Shown here in pieces: positions 7,007 through 13,671 of a stretch of DNA of 14,825 bases. The notes beneath the pieces are model-generated. The model was given only the letters and a program-made list of their open reading frames with translations. It was not told the origin of the DNA and searched no databases. The stretch is from Bacteroidales bacterium (lineage in GTDB: Bacteria > Bacteroidota > Bacteroidia > Bacteroidales > JAADGE01): assembly GCA_029932445.1 (NCBI GenBank), contig JAOZQB010000061.1:1-14825 (forward strand). The letters run 5' to 3'. How positions within the stretch are numbered: position 1 is the first letter of the stretch; each line of letters starts with the position of its first letter. Made by a program: the position numbers and the translations under genes.

Positions 7007-7573
7007 ATGAAATCAAAATATATTCATTACAAGTTATTGGAAAAATGCAAACACGGGAGCAATAAAGCCCAATTTGAGATTTATAAATTATATTATAAAG
7101 GAATGTATAATGTCAGTTTAAGAATGGTTCAAAATTCACAGGAAGCAGAAGATGTTATTCAAGAAGCATTCTTGTCAGCTTTCGAAAAATTAGAAACTTG
7201 GTCCGAAGAAGTCAGTTTCGGATCATGGCTGAAAAAAATCGTTATTAATAAATCTTTAGATTATCTGAAAAAAAGGAAGATGCAATTAACTGAATTAGAC
7301 GGAAAAGAGCCGGTAAATGATGAAAATAATTCAGAAGATCTTGAAATTATCAGTCTTAAAGTTGAAGAAATAAAAAGAGCCGTAAATAACTTACCGGAAA
7401 AATATCGAATTATTACATTGATGTTTTTGTTTGAAGGATATTCTCATGATGAGATATCGGAAATAGCCGGAATCACACCTGAAACTTCAAGAGTAAGATT
7501 TAAAAGAGCTAAAGATATGATTGTAAAATCTCCGGAAATAAAAGAGGCATTTGAAAAAATAAGTATGAATTAA
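7007..7573 (+). CDS. ECF RNA polymerase sigma factor (sigma-70 family)
   Basis: A 188-residue two-domain sigma factor. Region 2 spans about 20-90: RMVQNSQEAEDVIQEAFLSAF (39-59) contains the core-binding and -10-recognising helices, followed by FGSWLKKIVINKSLDYLKKR. A short acidic linker (95-115) joins region 4 (about 122-172), where NLPEKYRII and SHDEISEIAGITPETSRVRFKRAKD form the -35-binding helix-turn-helix. Regions 1 and 3 are absent, as in ECF sigmas. It heads a three-gene operon with gaps of 20 and 19 bp. A matching ECF promoter upstream suggests positive autoregulation, held in check by the next gene product. The ATG at 7007 has no Shine-Dalgarno sequence. Confidence 0.93.
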   Translation: MKSKYIHYKLLEKCKHGSNKAQFEIYKLYYKGMYNVSLRMVQNSQEAEDVIQEAFLSAFEKLETWSEEVSFGSWLKKIVINKSLDYLKKRKMQLTELDGKEPVNDENNSEDLEIISLKVEEIKRAVNNLPEKYRIITLMFLFEGYSHDEISEIAGITPETSRVRFKRAKDMIVKSPEIKEAFEKISMN

Positions 7574-7593
7574 CATTACAAAATTTAAAGAAC

Positions 7594-8127
7594 ATGGAAA
7601 ATAAATTTGATATTGAAGATTTTGTAAAAGACAATTATCAGTTGTTTAATCAAGAAGAACCTGATAAAGGGCATTTTGACAGATTTAAAGCAAAACTTGA
7701 ACAAAATTCAAAGAAAAAAAACAATAAAATACTAAGAATTTCAATGCGTATCACAAGTGTTGCAGCTATATTGGTTTTAGGATTTGTTATTTTTAATCAT
7801 ACAAATGATTTTGTGAAATCTAAGAAAGTTTCCGAAACAATCAGTTTCGAAACAAATGAAAGTTTTAATGAAGTTTCTGACTTTTATCAATCTCAAATAG
7901 ATTCTAAAATTAATGAAATCAATCATTTAGAATGTAAAAAAAGTGTTAATCAAAAAGAACAAATAAATGAAGATTTAAGTGAATTGACGAATTCGTTTAA
8001 TGAATTAAATAATGAATACAAAGAAAATCCGGATAATCCGATGATTCAAAATGCCATGATAACAAATTATCAAACACGGGTAAGCATGTTGGATATGATT
8101 GCCGATAAATTAAAAAAATATTGTTAA
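7594..8127 (+). CDS. Putative single-pass anti-sigma factor
   Basis: A 177-residue protein with an acidic cytosolic N-terminus (1-48, including DKGHFDRFKAKLEQ at 24-37), one membrane segment (about 50-68, VAAILVLGFVIF) and a helical, Glu/Asn-rich periplasmic region of about 105 residues. The topology and its place directly behind the ECF sigma gene (20-bp gap) make an anti-sigma role likely: the N-terminus would hold the sigma at the membrane. The zinc-finger motif (HxxxCxxC) of classical ZAS anti-sigmas is absent, so this is another class. The N-terminal GHFDRF pattern recurs in membrane proteins of Bacteroidota ECF operons. The periplasmic part has no domain I recognise. Confidence 0.72.
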   Translation: MENKFDIEDFVKDNYQLFNQEEPDKGHFDRFKAKLEQNSKKKNNKILRISMRITSVAAILVLGFVIFNHTNDFVKSKKVSETISFETNESFNEVSDFYQSQIDSKINEINHLECKKSVNQKEQINEDLSELTNSFNELNNEYKENPDNPMIQNAMITNYQTRVSMLDMIADKLKKYC

Positions 8128-8146
8128 CCACATAAAAATTAGAATA

Positions 8147-9190
8147 ATGAAAACATACAGTTTAAAAATAATCGCAGTAATTTTATTAAGTTTAATTTTT
8201 GCAGACGCATTTTCTCAAACTGAATTCACAAAGAATTTTGAAAAAAAATATTCAGTAAACGAAAATACACTCTTTAAAATTACAAATAAATACGGAAATG
8301 TAAAAATTGAGAATACAAATTCTAATACACTTGAAATTTATGTAACAATCTCGATTAAAACTAAAAATAAGGATAAAGCAGATAATTTTTTCAAAAAAAT
8401 AAATATAAATTTTGATCAATCAGGAAATGTTATCTCTGCAGAAACAGAAATAAAGGAAAATCTTAAGGCGAAAAATTTCAGTATTGATTATCATATAATA
8501 ATGCCTGAAAAGCTGAAGATTGAATTGTACAATAAATACGGTGATATTTTTATCGATAAATTAAAATCGAATTCCGTAATATTATGTAAATACGGGAATT
8601 TGAAAATTAATGAGTTATTAACAGGTGAACTTTCAAAATCAGCAACTGTAAATCTGAAATATTCTAACGGTAATATATCAAAATGTGATTATGTGAAAGC
8701 GGATATTAAATATTCGGAGATGACAATTGATGAAAGCCGTGTTTTAAATTTAACCAGCGGATATTCAAAATTACATTTGGGCAAAAGCTATATCATTCAA
8801 GGAACATCAAAATACGATCCGATTTATTCTGTTGACAAAGTTACTAAATTTGTAATGGAAGGTAAATATTCGGATTATAAGATAAATCAATTAGAAAACA
8901 CCTTAAAAGCAAAAATAAGTTACGGTAATTTTAAAATTAACAATACTTCGGATAATTTTTCGGATATTTATATTGTCGGCAGTTACGGAAATATTAAAAT
9001 TAATGTAAATAAAAATGCATCTTATAAATTTAATGCAAAAGCAGAATACGGAGATATATCCTCACCTGTTAAAACGGTTTCAACAGAACACGGCTTAACA
9101 ATATTAAGCAGCGGATTTGCAGGGGAAAACGAAAACTCAAAATCCAAAATAACAATTGTAAGCAAGTACGGAGATATTGATGTAAAATGA
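8147..9190 (+). CDS. Exported DUF4097-like beta-solenoid repeat protein
   Basis: A 347-residue protein with a signal peptide (about 1-23, ending FADAFS before QTEF). The mature part repeats a short strand-turn unit with consensus (K/S)YG(N/D)(I/V/L)KI. Clear copies are YGNVKIEN, YGDIFIDK, YGNLKINE, YSKLHLGK, YSDYKINQ, YGNFKINN, YGNIKINV and a terminal YGDIDVK. This matches DUF4097/DUF2807-type proteins, thought to form right-handed beta-solenoids, which are common as third genes in Bacteroidota ECF operons. There is no membrane anchor, lipobox or C-terminal sorting domain, so it is probably periplasmic or released. It may sense or respond to envelope state, but its ligand is unknown. The gap to the anti-sigma gene is 19 bp, and a strong terminator follows. 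Confidence 0.8.
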   Translation: MKTYSLKIIAVILLSLIFADAFSQTEFTKNFEKKYSVNENTLFKITNKYGNVKIENTNSNTLEIYVTISIKTKNKDKADNFFKKININFDQSGNVISAETEIKENLKAKNFSIDYHIIMPEKLKIELYNKYGDIFIDKLKSNSVILCKYGNLKINELLTGELSKSATVNLKYSNGNISKCDYVKADIKYSEMTIDESRVLNLTSGYSKLHLGKSYIIQGTSKYDPIYSVDKVTKFVMEGKYSDYKINQLENTLKAKISYGNFKINNTSDNFSDIYIVGSYGNIKINVNKNASYKFNAKAEYGDISSPVKTVSTEHGLTILSSGFAGENENSKSKITIVSKYGDIDVK

Positions 9191-9214
9191 TTTTATTAAT
9201 AGTAATAGTTTTTT

Positions 9215-9244
9215 AAGGTTGTCTTTAGAGACAACCTTTTTTAT
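9215..9244 (+). terminator. Intrinsic terminator of the ECF operon
   Basis: Perfect 10-bp arms, AAGGTTGTCT (9215-9224) and AGACAACCTT (9229-9238), enclose a TTAG loop and run into a T-rich tract (9237-9242). It lies 25 bp after the stop of the DUF4097-like gene. Confidence 0.88.
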
Positions 9245-9340
9245 TTTATTGATTATGAACACTTAAGATCGGATGACGTATGCAGAAAATCGTTTGATTC
9301 TTACCGTTGACAGACCGTATTAAGCAGTTTATATTTTTTT

Positions 9341-9366
9341 TGTAACATATAAGAAAACAGATCGTC
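9341..9366 (+). promoter_or_regulatory. ECF-type promoter matching the sigma operon promoter
   Basis: TGTAAC (9341-9346), a 16-bp spacer and CGTC (9363-9366) copy the element at 6959-6984 in both boxes and in spacing, and both share the preceding T-run and the following AT. The spacers otherwise differ, so this is not a simple duplication. The gene at 9413 is therefore a likely target of the ECF sigma encoded at 7007. Confidence 0.68.
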
Positions 9367-9398
9367 ATTTAATTGAAATCAAATTATTTATAAACTAT

Positions 9399-9404
9399 AG
9401 GAGG
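9399..9404 (+). promoter_or_regulatory. Strong Shine-Dalgarno sequence
   Basis: AGGAGG, extended on both sides as TAGGAGGAC, lies 8 bp before the ATG at 9413. Ribosomes of Bacteroidota generally do not rely on Shine-Dalgarno pairing, and no other gene in this window has one like it, so it both fixes the start and stands out. Confidence 0.75.
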
Positions 9405-9412
9405 ACAAAAAA

Positions 9413-9880
9413 ATGAAACATTTAATGATTACAATTACAATGGTTTTAATCTTATCTAATGTATTTGCAAGCCCGAATAATTATAAGGTTAAAGATTATG
9501 TTGTCACAAACAAAGGCATCAAGTATTTTGAAAAATTACGCACAAGAGCAGATTATTCTTTAATTGCTTTGAACACTTACGGTGAAAAATTCAAATTTCA
9601 AAGAGAAGATGTAAGAGCATTCAGAAAAAACGGAAAAGAATACAAACATTTTTACATGGTTAAAAAAGGATCAAATTTTGTAAAAAGTGTATTTTTAGAG
9701 CGATTGTCTACAAGAGCAGGATATACAATTTATAAAAAAATAAGATTTTTCGGAGAACCTGAAATTACTGATTTTTATGTTTATTATAAAGGGAAATTAG
9801 AGCTGCAATTAGATACTGAGAATTATAAAACCGTATTAAGTTTCTTCTCACCTTATTGTAATTTAATATATAATACTTAA
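9413..9880 (+). CDS. Small secreted protein with internal repeat, likely ECF target
   Basis: A 155-residue protein with a clear signal peptide (1-19, cleavage after VFA). The mature part is basic and beta-rich, and no family was recognised. Two segments look like copies of one unit: FEKLRTRADYS (39-49) and FLERLSTRAGYT (94-105), each followed by charged strands (for example YGEKFKFQREDVRAF and FYVYYKGKLELQL), so it may be a two-repeat beta fold. It has its own ECF-type promoter and a full Shine-Dalgarno sequence, a leader of about 40 nt, and a terminator behind, so it is monocistronic. A role in the envelope response run by the upstream sigma factor is inferred from the promoter only. Confidence 0.85.
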   Translation: MKHLMITITMVLILSNVFASPNNYKVKDYVVTNKGIKYFEKLRTRADYSLIALNTYGEKFKFQREDVRAFRKNGKEYKHFYMVKKGSNFVKSVFLERLSTRAGYTIYKKIRFFGEPEITDFYVYYKGKLELQLDTENYKTVLSFFSPYCNLIYNT

Positions 9881-9906
9881 AAATGAATCGTATTAAATTA
9901 AGGTTA

Positions 9907-9937
9907 AAAGAGGCTGTTAAAACAGCCTCTTTCTTTT
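9907..9937. terminator. Bidirectional intrinsic terminator
   Basis: 12-bp arms AAAGAGGCTGTT (9907-9918) and AACAGCCTCTTT (9921-9932) form a GC-rich hairpin with T-rich tails on both strands: TTTCTTTTT after it on plus, and TTTTAACC on minus. It lies between the convergent genes ending at 9880 and 9959 and can serve both. Confidence 0.88.
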
Positions 9938-9958
9938 TGCTTTATGTTTTTAAAACTA

Positions 9959-10957
9959 TTAGTTCTCTACAATCATATTTTTCACTGCATCGGTATACCA
10001 TACTTTATATTCTCCGGTTTCATCATCGGAATAAACAAAATAAGCATCCAAACCTACATTTTTAACAATTTCTTGACTTTTTTTCAAACCCGAAACCATA
10101 CAAGCAGTAGCATAAGCATCAGCAGATATACAATCATCGGCAATAATCGTAGCACTCAATATATTTTGAAATGCCGGATAACCGGTATGCGGATCAATGG
10201 AGTGGGAATATTTTTTTCCGTCTCTGACATAAAACTTTCGATAATTTCCTGAAGTTGCAACTGCTTTATCCGTAATTGCCAGAATGGTTTGTAAATCTTG
10301 TCCGGCTATATCATTGCCTTCATAGGGTTTATCAATACCTACGCGCCATTTTTTACCGTCTTTTAAACCTTTTACGGCCAGCTCGCCGCCGACTTCAATC
10401 ATATAATTTTCAATCCCTTGTTTTTGAAAAAAAGCGGCAATAAAATCAACAGCTTGTCCTTGTGAGATAGCATTCCCGGAAAGTTGAACATTATCATTTT
10501 CTTTAATCAAGTGATTATTCTCAATTTTAACCTTATTCATTCCTACATATTGCAATAAACTGTCAATTAAGGCACTGTCAATCTTCGTCTCTTGCTTGCC
10601 GTATCCGAAACCGTATGCATTAATTAAAGGACCGACAGTTATATCAAAAGCACCGTCTGAATGTTTTGTTACTTCAGCTGCTTTGTTAAACATTTGAATA
10701 AACAATGAATCAACTTCAACATTATTTCCCTGATTTACTTTGGAAATTGTCGAATAAGGTTCATAAGTAGACAAGGACAAATCAAAAATCTGTAATAAAG
10801 AATCAACTTCTTTTTTTAATTTAGGACGTTCTCCTTCATAAATCATGTGGTAGGTAGTTCCTTGTGTTTCTCCGGCTATTTTGTAGAATTCACCGGTCTT
10901 TTGACAAGAAAAAAAAGCAATACCGATAACAAAAATAAATAAACTGAGTTTTTTCAT
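9959..10957 (-). CDS. apbE: ApbE-family FAD:protein FMN transferase lipoprotein
   Basis: A 332-residue lipoprotein (FFSCQ, lipidation at Cys18) carrying a complete ApbE domain. ApbE transfers FMN from FAD to a threonine of target proteins such as Na+-translocating NADH:quinone reductase subunits. Visible motifs, in order: AGETQGTTYHM, LSTYEPYSTISKVN, DGAFDITVGPLINAYGFG, NAISQGQAVD, IEVGGELAVKG, VATSGNYRKF, YSHSIDPHTGYP (flavin and metal binding) and the C-terminal SADAYATACMV. The AISQGQAVD segment has Gln where many family members have Lys (KGxAVD); a Gln occurs in other Bacteroidota ApbE proteins too. The length is usual. No nqr or rnf genes are in view, so its target is elsewhere. It is divergent from the glycosyltransferase gene. 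Confidence 0.94.
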   Translation of the reverse strand: MKKLSLFIFVIGIAFFSCQKTGEFYKIAGETQGTTYHMIYEGERPKLKKEVDSLLQIFDLSLSTYEPYSTISKVNQGNNVEVDSLFIQMFNKAAEVTKHSDGAFDITVGPLINAYGFGYGKQETKIDSALIDSLLQYVGMNKVKIENNHLIKENDNVQLSGNAISQGQAVDFIAAFFQKQGIENYMIEVGGELAVKGLKDGKKWRVGIDKPYEGNDIAGQDLQTILAITDKAVATSGNYRKFYVRDGKKYSHSIDPHTGYPAFQNILSATIIADDCISADAYATACMVSGLKKSQEIVKNVGLDAYFVYSDDETGEYKVWYTDAVKNMIVEN

Positions 10958-10986
10958 ATTTTAAAAAATTTTGTGTGATTTTTATG

Positions 10987-10994
10987 CAAAGTTA
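10987..10994 (-). promoter_or_regulatory. Probable -7 element for apbE
   Basis: On the minus strand this reads TAACTTTG, an exact match to TAnnTTTG, 29 bp before the apbE ATG. No TTG is found at the expected -33 distance. An identical TAACTTTG faces the other way at 11026-11033. Confidence 0.45.
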
Positions 10995-11025
10995 AACAGA
11001 ATAAACCGGTTTTTTTTATAATTTG

Positions 11026-11033
11026 TAACTTTG
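11026..11033 (+). promoter_or_regulatory. Probable -7 element for the glycosyltransferase gene
   Basis: TAACTTTG matches TAnnTTTG and lies 66 bp before the ATG at 11100. A -33 TTG at the right distance is missing. It is paired divergently with the apbE -7 element 31 bp away. Confidence 0.42.
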
Positions 11034-11099
11034 TTAAAGTAAAGTTTATTGAAATACTTATTTTCTTATAGTTTTGCACCGTATTATAAATTATTTGAA

Positions 11100-11840
11100 A
11101 TGATTAACAATAAAAAAATTGTGGTTGTATTACCGGCTTATAATGCTGAAAAAACATTAGAAACAACTTATAATGAAATTCCTTTTGAAATTGTTGATGA
11201 AGTTATTTTAACGGATGATTTAAGCAGTGATAAAACCGTAAATGAAGCTGAACGTATCGGTATAAAACACATTATCAAGCATGATGTAAATAAAGGATAC
11301 GGTGCCAATCAAAAATCATGTTATAATAAAGCAATGGAACTCAATGCCGATATTGTTGTTATGTTACACCCTGATTATCAATATACTCCAAAACTCATAC
11401 ATTCTCTTTGTTATTTAATTGCAAATGATGTTTATCCGGTTGCCGTAGGTTCCAGAATTTTGGGAAAAGGGGCTTTAAAAGGCGGGATGCCGTGGTACAA
11501 ATACATTGCCAATCGTTTTCTGACTTTGTTCCAAAACATTTTAATGAATCAAAAATTATCGGAATATCATACCGGTTACAGAGCTTTTTCCAAAGAAGTT
11601 TTACAAAGCATTAATTACAATATCAATTCGGATGATTTTATATTTGACAACCAAATGCTGGCACAAATCTTTTATAAAGGTTTTGAAATTGCGGAAGTCA
11701 CTTGCCCCACGAAATATTTTGAAGAAGCATCTTCCATTAATTTGCAAAGAAGTATAAAATACGGACTCGGTGTTTTGGGTGTTTCTTTTTCATATTTTTT
11801 TAATAAAATCGGTCTCGGAAACAATAAAATTTTTAATTAA
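11100..11840 (+). CDS. GT2 family glycosyltransferase (DPM1/polyprenyl-phosphate sugar transferase-like)
   Basis: A 246-residue protein with a single GT-A domain: KKIVVVLPAYNAEKTL (5-20), nucleotide-binding DD at 39-40 in ILTDDLSSD, GYGANQKSCYNKA (67-79), LHPDYQY (89-95, the region of the usual DxD metal site), VAVGSRILG (115-122) and EYHTGYRAFSKEVL (155-168). These fit polyprenyl-phosphate glycosyltransferases such as dolichol-phosphate mannose synthase. No C-terminal membrane helices are present, although a hydrophobic stretch near 222-235 may touch the membrane. The ATG at 11100 is preferred over an in-frame TTG at 11049, because the glycosyltransferase fold starts right after the ATG. Donor and acceptor cannot be read from sequence. 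The Omp85-like gene follows 63 bp later, possibly in the same transcript. Confidence 0.88.
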   Translation: MINNKKIVVVLPAYNAEKTLETTYNEIPFEIVDEVILTDDLSSDKTVNEAERIGIKHIIKHDVNKGYGANQKSCYNKAMELNADIVVMLHPDYQYTPKLIHSLCYLIANDVYPVAVGSRILGKGALKGGMPWYKYIANRFLTLFQNILMNQKLSEYHTGYRAFSKEVLQSINYNINSDDFIFDNQMLAQIFYKGFEIAEVTCPTKYFEEASSINLQRSIKYGLGVLGVSFSYFFNKIGLGNNKIFN

Positions 11841-11903
11841 AGCCCGTATTGAAAAGGGAAAGTATGCAGCTCAAAACGGAAGGTTACGAAAGGACAATTT
11901 TTA

Positions 11904-13319
11904 ATGTATAAATTTATTAAAAATATATTTTTAACTTTTTTATTTGTTATTATTTCCGGTATAACCGGTTTTGCAAAAAAAATAAATTCCGACAGTCTTA
12001 TTATATCTTCAATCCGAATTTCAGGGAATAAAAAAACCAAAGATTTTGTTATTTTAAGAGAACTGACTTTCAAAAAAAATGATAAAATTCCTGCTGAGGA
12101 ACTTCCGGAACATTTAAAAAAAAGCAAAACAAATTTACTTAAAACACCGCTTTTTAATTTTGCAGAAGCAGATTTTCGATATCTTGATTCCGTTAATGTT
12201 GAAGTTATAATAAATCTTCGTGAGCGTTGGTATTTTTGGCCTCAGGCAGCTTTGTATTATGCCGATCGGAATTTCAGTAACTGGCTTAATAATAAGGATT
12301 TATCAAGAACGGATATCGGACTTGGTTTAATACAGTATAATTTCAGAGGCAGAAACGAAAAATTAAGTTTTTATTCAATATTCGGTTATGATGAAGAATT
12401 GATTTTAAATTATGAACATGTTTATTTCGATAAAAAAAGACAACATTCCGGAGCCGTATTTTTAAAACAACTGAAAAGAAAAGAAACCGGTTGCATAATT
12501 GAAAACGATCGTTTAAAACGAATTAAACTGATTGACGACTATGCATTAAAGTCTTATAATTTTTCATTTAAATATCAATACAGAAAACAGATTTACAATT
12601 CGCATTCCTTATTTTTGGGTTTTGAACATCGTTCTTTATCTGACAGCTTGCTTGCTTGTAACAACTATTATACGACAAATCCGAATATTCCGGTCAATTA
12701 TTTTTTTCTGAAATACATTTTTTTGAACGATAAAAGAGATTCTCGTATTTTTCCTTTGGAAGGTCATCAAATAAAAATTACCGCCGTTAAAAACGGATTC
12801 TTTATTTTTCCCGAATCAAATATTAATTCACTGAAAATAAAAGGTGAATTTTCAAAATACACAAAATTGAGTTCGAAATTTTATTTGGGAAACCATTTTA
12901 CGGTTCAAAAAACAACGGGACAACGAAATCCTTTCTTCTTAAATACCGCATTGGGATATACCTCAAGCATAAGAGCTTATGAATATAATGTCGTAAACGG
13001 AACCGATTTTATTTTAATTAAAAACACTTTAAATTTTGAATTACTCCCGAAAAAAAATATTCATTTGAAATTTATCCCTTGGAACCGTTTTAATACACCT
13101 TTCATACAAATATTTGCCGATATTTTTACCGATTTCGCATACGTTAAAAACAATGACGTATTTTATAATCAAAACAATTCACTGGCAAATACACCTTTAT
13201 TAAGTGCAGGTTTTGGTATTAATATTTTGACTTATTACGATTGGTTAATCAGATTTGAATATTCGGTAAATATTCAGAAAAATGTCGGTTTTTACTTGCA
13301 TTTTGAAGCGCCGTTTTAA
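11904..13319 (+). CDS. Small Omp85/BamA-like outer-membrane protein with one POTRA domain
   Basis: A 471-residue outer-membrane protein: signal peptide (about 1-24), one POTRA-like domain (about 31-107, beginning SSIRISGNKKTKDFVILREL) and a predicted 16-strand barrel (about 110-471). Omp85 marks are the LNDKRDSRIFPLEGHQIKI segment (274-292), SSIRAYEYNVVNG (354-366) at the position of the loop-6 (V/I)RG(Y/F) motif, and a terminal phenylalanine in FEAPF, the barrel-assembly signal. BamA has five POTRAs and about 800 residues, so this is a short relative closer to TamA-like or surface-antigen proteins of Bacteroidota. The Gly of the loop-6 motif is Ala here. A role in inserting or exporting envelope components is inferred. 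The start ATG has only a weak purine tract upstream. Confidence 0.82.
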   Translation: MYKFIKNIFLTFLFVIISGITGFAKKINSDSLIISSIRISGNKKTKDFVILRELTFKKNDKIPAEELPEHLKKSKTNLLKTPLFNFAEADFRYLDSVNVEVIINLRERWYFWPQAALYYADRNFSNWLNNKDLSRTDIGLGLIQYNFRGRNEKLSFYSIFGYDEELILNYEHVYFDKKRQHSGAVFLKQLKRKETGCIIENDRLKRIKLIDDYALKSYNFSFKYQYRKQIYNSHSLFLGFEHRSLSDSLLACNNYYTTNPNIPVNYFFLKYIFLNDKRDSRIFPLEGHQIKITAVKNGFFIFPESNINSLKIKGEFSKYTKLSSKFYLGNHFTVQKTTGQRNPFFLNTALGYTSSIRAYEYNVVNGTDFILIKNTLNFELLPKKNIHLKFIPWNRFNTPFIQIFADIFTDFAYVKNNDVFYNQNNSLANTPLLSAGFGINILTYYDWLIRFEYSVNIQKNVGFYLHFEAPF

Positions 13320-13671
13320 ATCAGTGAGACGCTAATTTCAGAAATTAAAAGTATACTGAAATTATTCAGTCGAACTGATTCCGACAGCAAATCTCATCAA
13401 AATCTCCGGCTTATATTCCTCGCCCCTTGGGGCATTACAAACTAATATTCTGCTTTGAAATCTCGTCTGTTTGCAGTGAGACAGTTCATTTTTGTTAAAT
13501 TATGAATCCGTGCAATGCGAATTTAATCGGGTAAGAATCATTCAAAAAATAACAAAATTCTTTGGATAATTTGTTTAAAAATAATACATTAGATGCTTAA
13601 AACAGCGTAGCAGGTATAATCGAAATAACGGTAATACCGTTACACAATTGTTGGGCTTCATAATAAATAAG
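13320..13671. other. Intergenic region with several hairpins
   Basis: About 350 bp without a gene. It holds a hairpin with perfect 8-bp arms AATTTCAG/CTGAAATT (13334-13341 with 13356-13363), TCAGT-CGA-ACTGA (13366-13378), a compact GCCCC-TT-GGGGC (13422-13433), and AACGGTA-A-TACCGTT (13627-13641). CAGTGAGAC occurs twice (13322-13330 and 13474-13482). None has a T-run good enough to call an intrinsic terminator. The last hairpin sits close to the inverted repeat that bounds the next gene. Confidence 0.55.

Noticed and set aside
9307..9335. TTGACA-N17-TATATT, resembling an E. coli sigma-70 promoter, upstream of the 9413 gene.
   Set aside because: The main sigma factor of Bacteroidota uses a different consensus, and the ECF-type element at 9341-9366 matches the sigma operon promoter exactly in spacing. 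The TTG...TATATTTT part could serve as a weak second promoter, but I cannot support it.
9883..10252. Plus-strand open frames across the terminator and the apbE 3' end.
   Set aside because: They lie antisense to the conserved C-terminal ApbE motifs and run through an intrinsic terminator; they are shadows.
11024..11045. A further TGTAAC box upstream of the glycosyltransferase gene.
   Set aside because: There is no CGTC about 16 bp downstream, so it is not a third ECF promoter; the TAAC is part of a TAACTTTG -7 element instead.
11049..11099. An upstream in-frame TTG start for the glycosyltransferase (17 extra residues).
   Set aside because: The extension has no role in the GT-A fold, and the ATG at 11100 directly precedes the first conserved strand.
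13648..13671. An upstream in-frame TTG start for the last gene.
   Set aside because: It would put eight residues before the signal peptide and lies within the inverted repeat; the ATG at 13672 is more natural.
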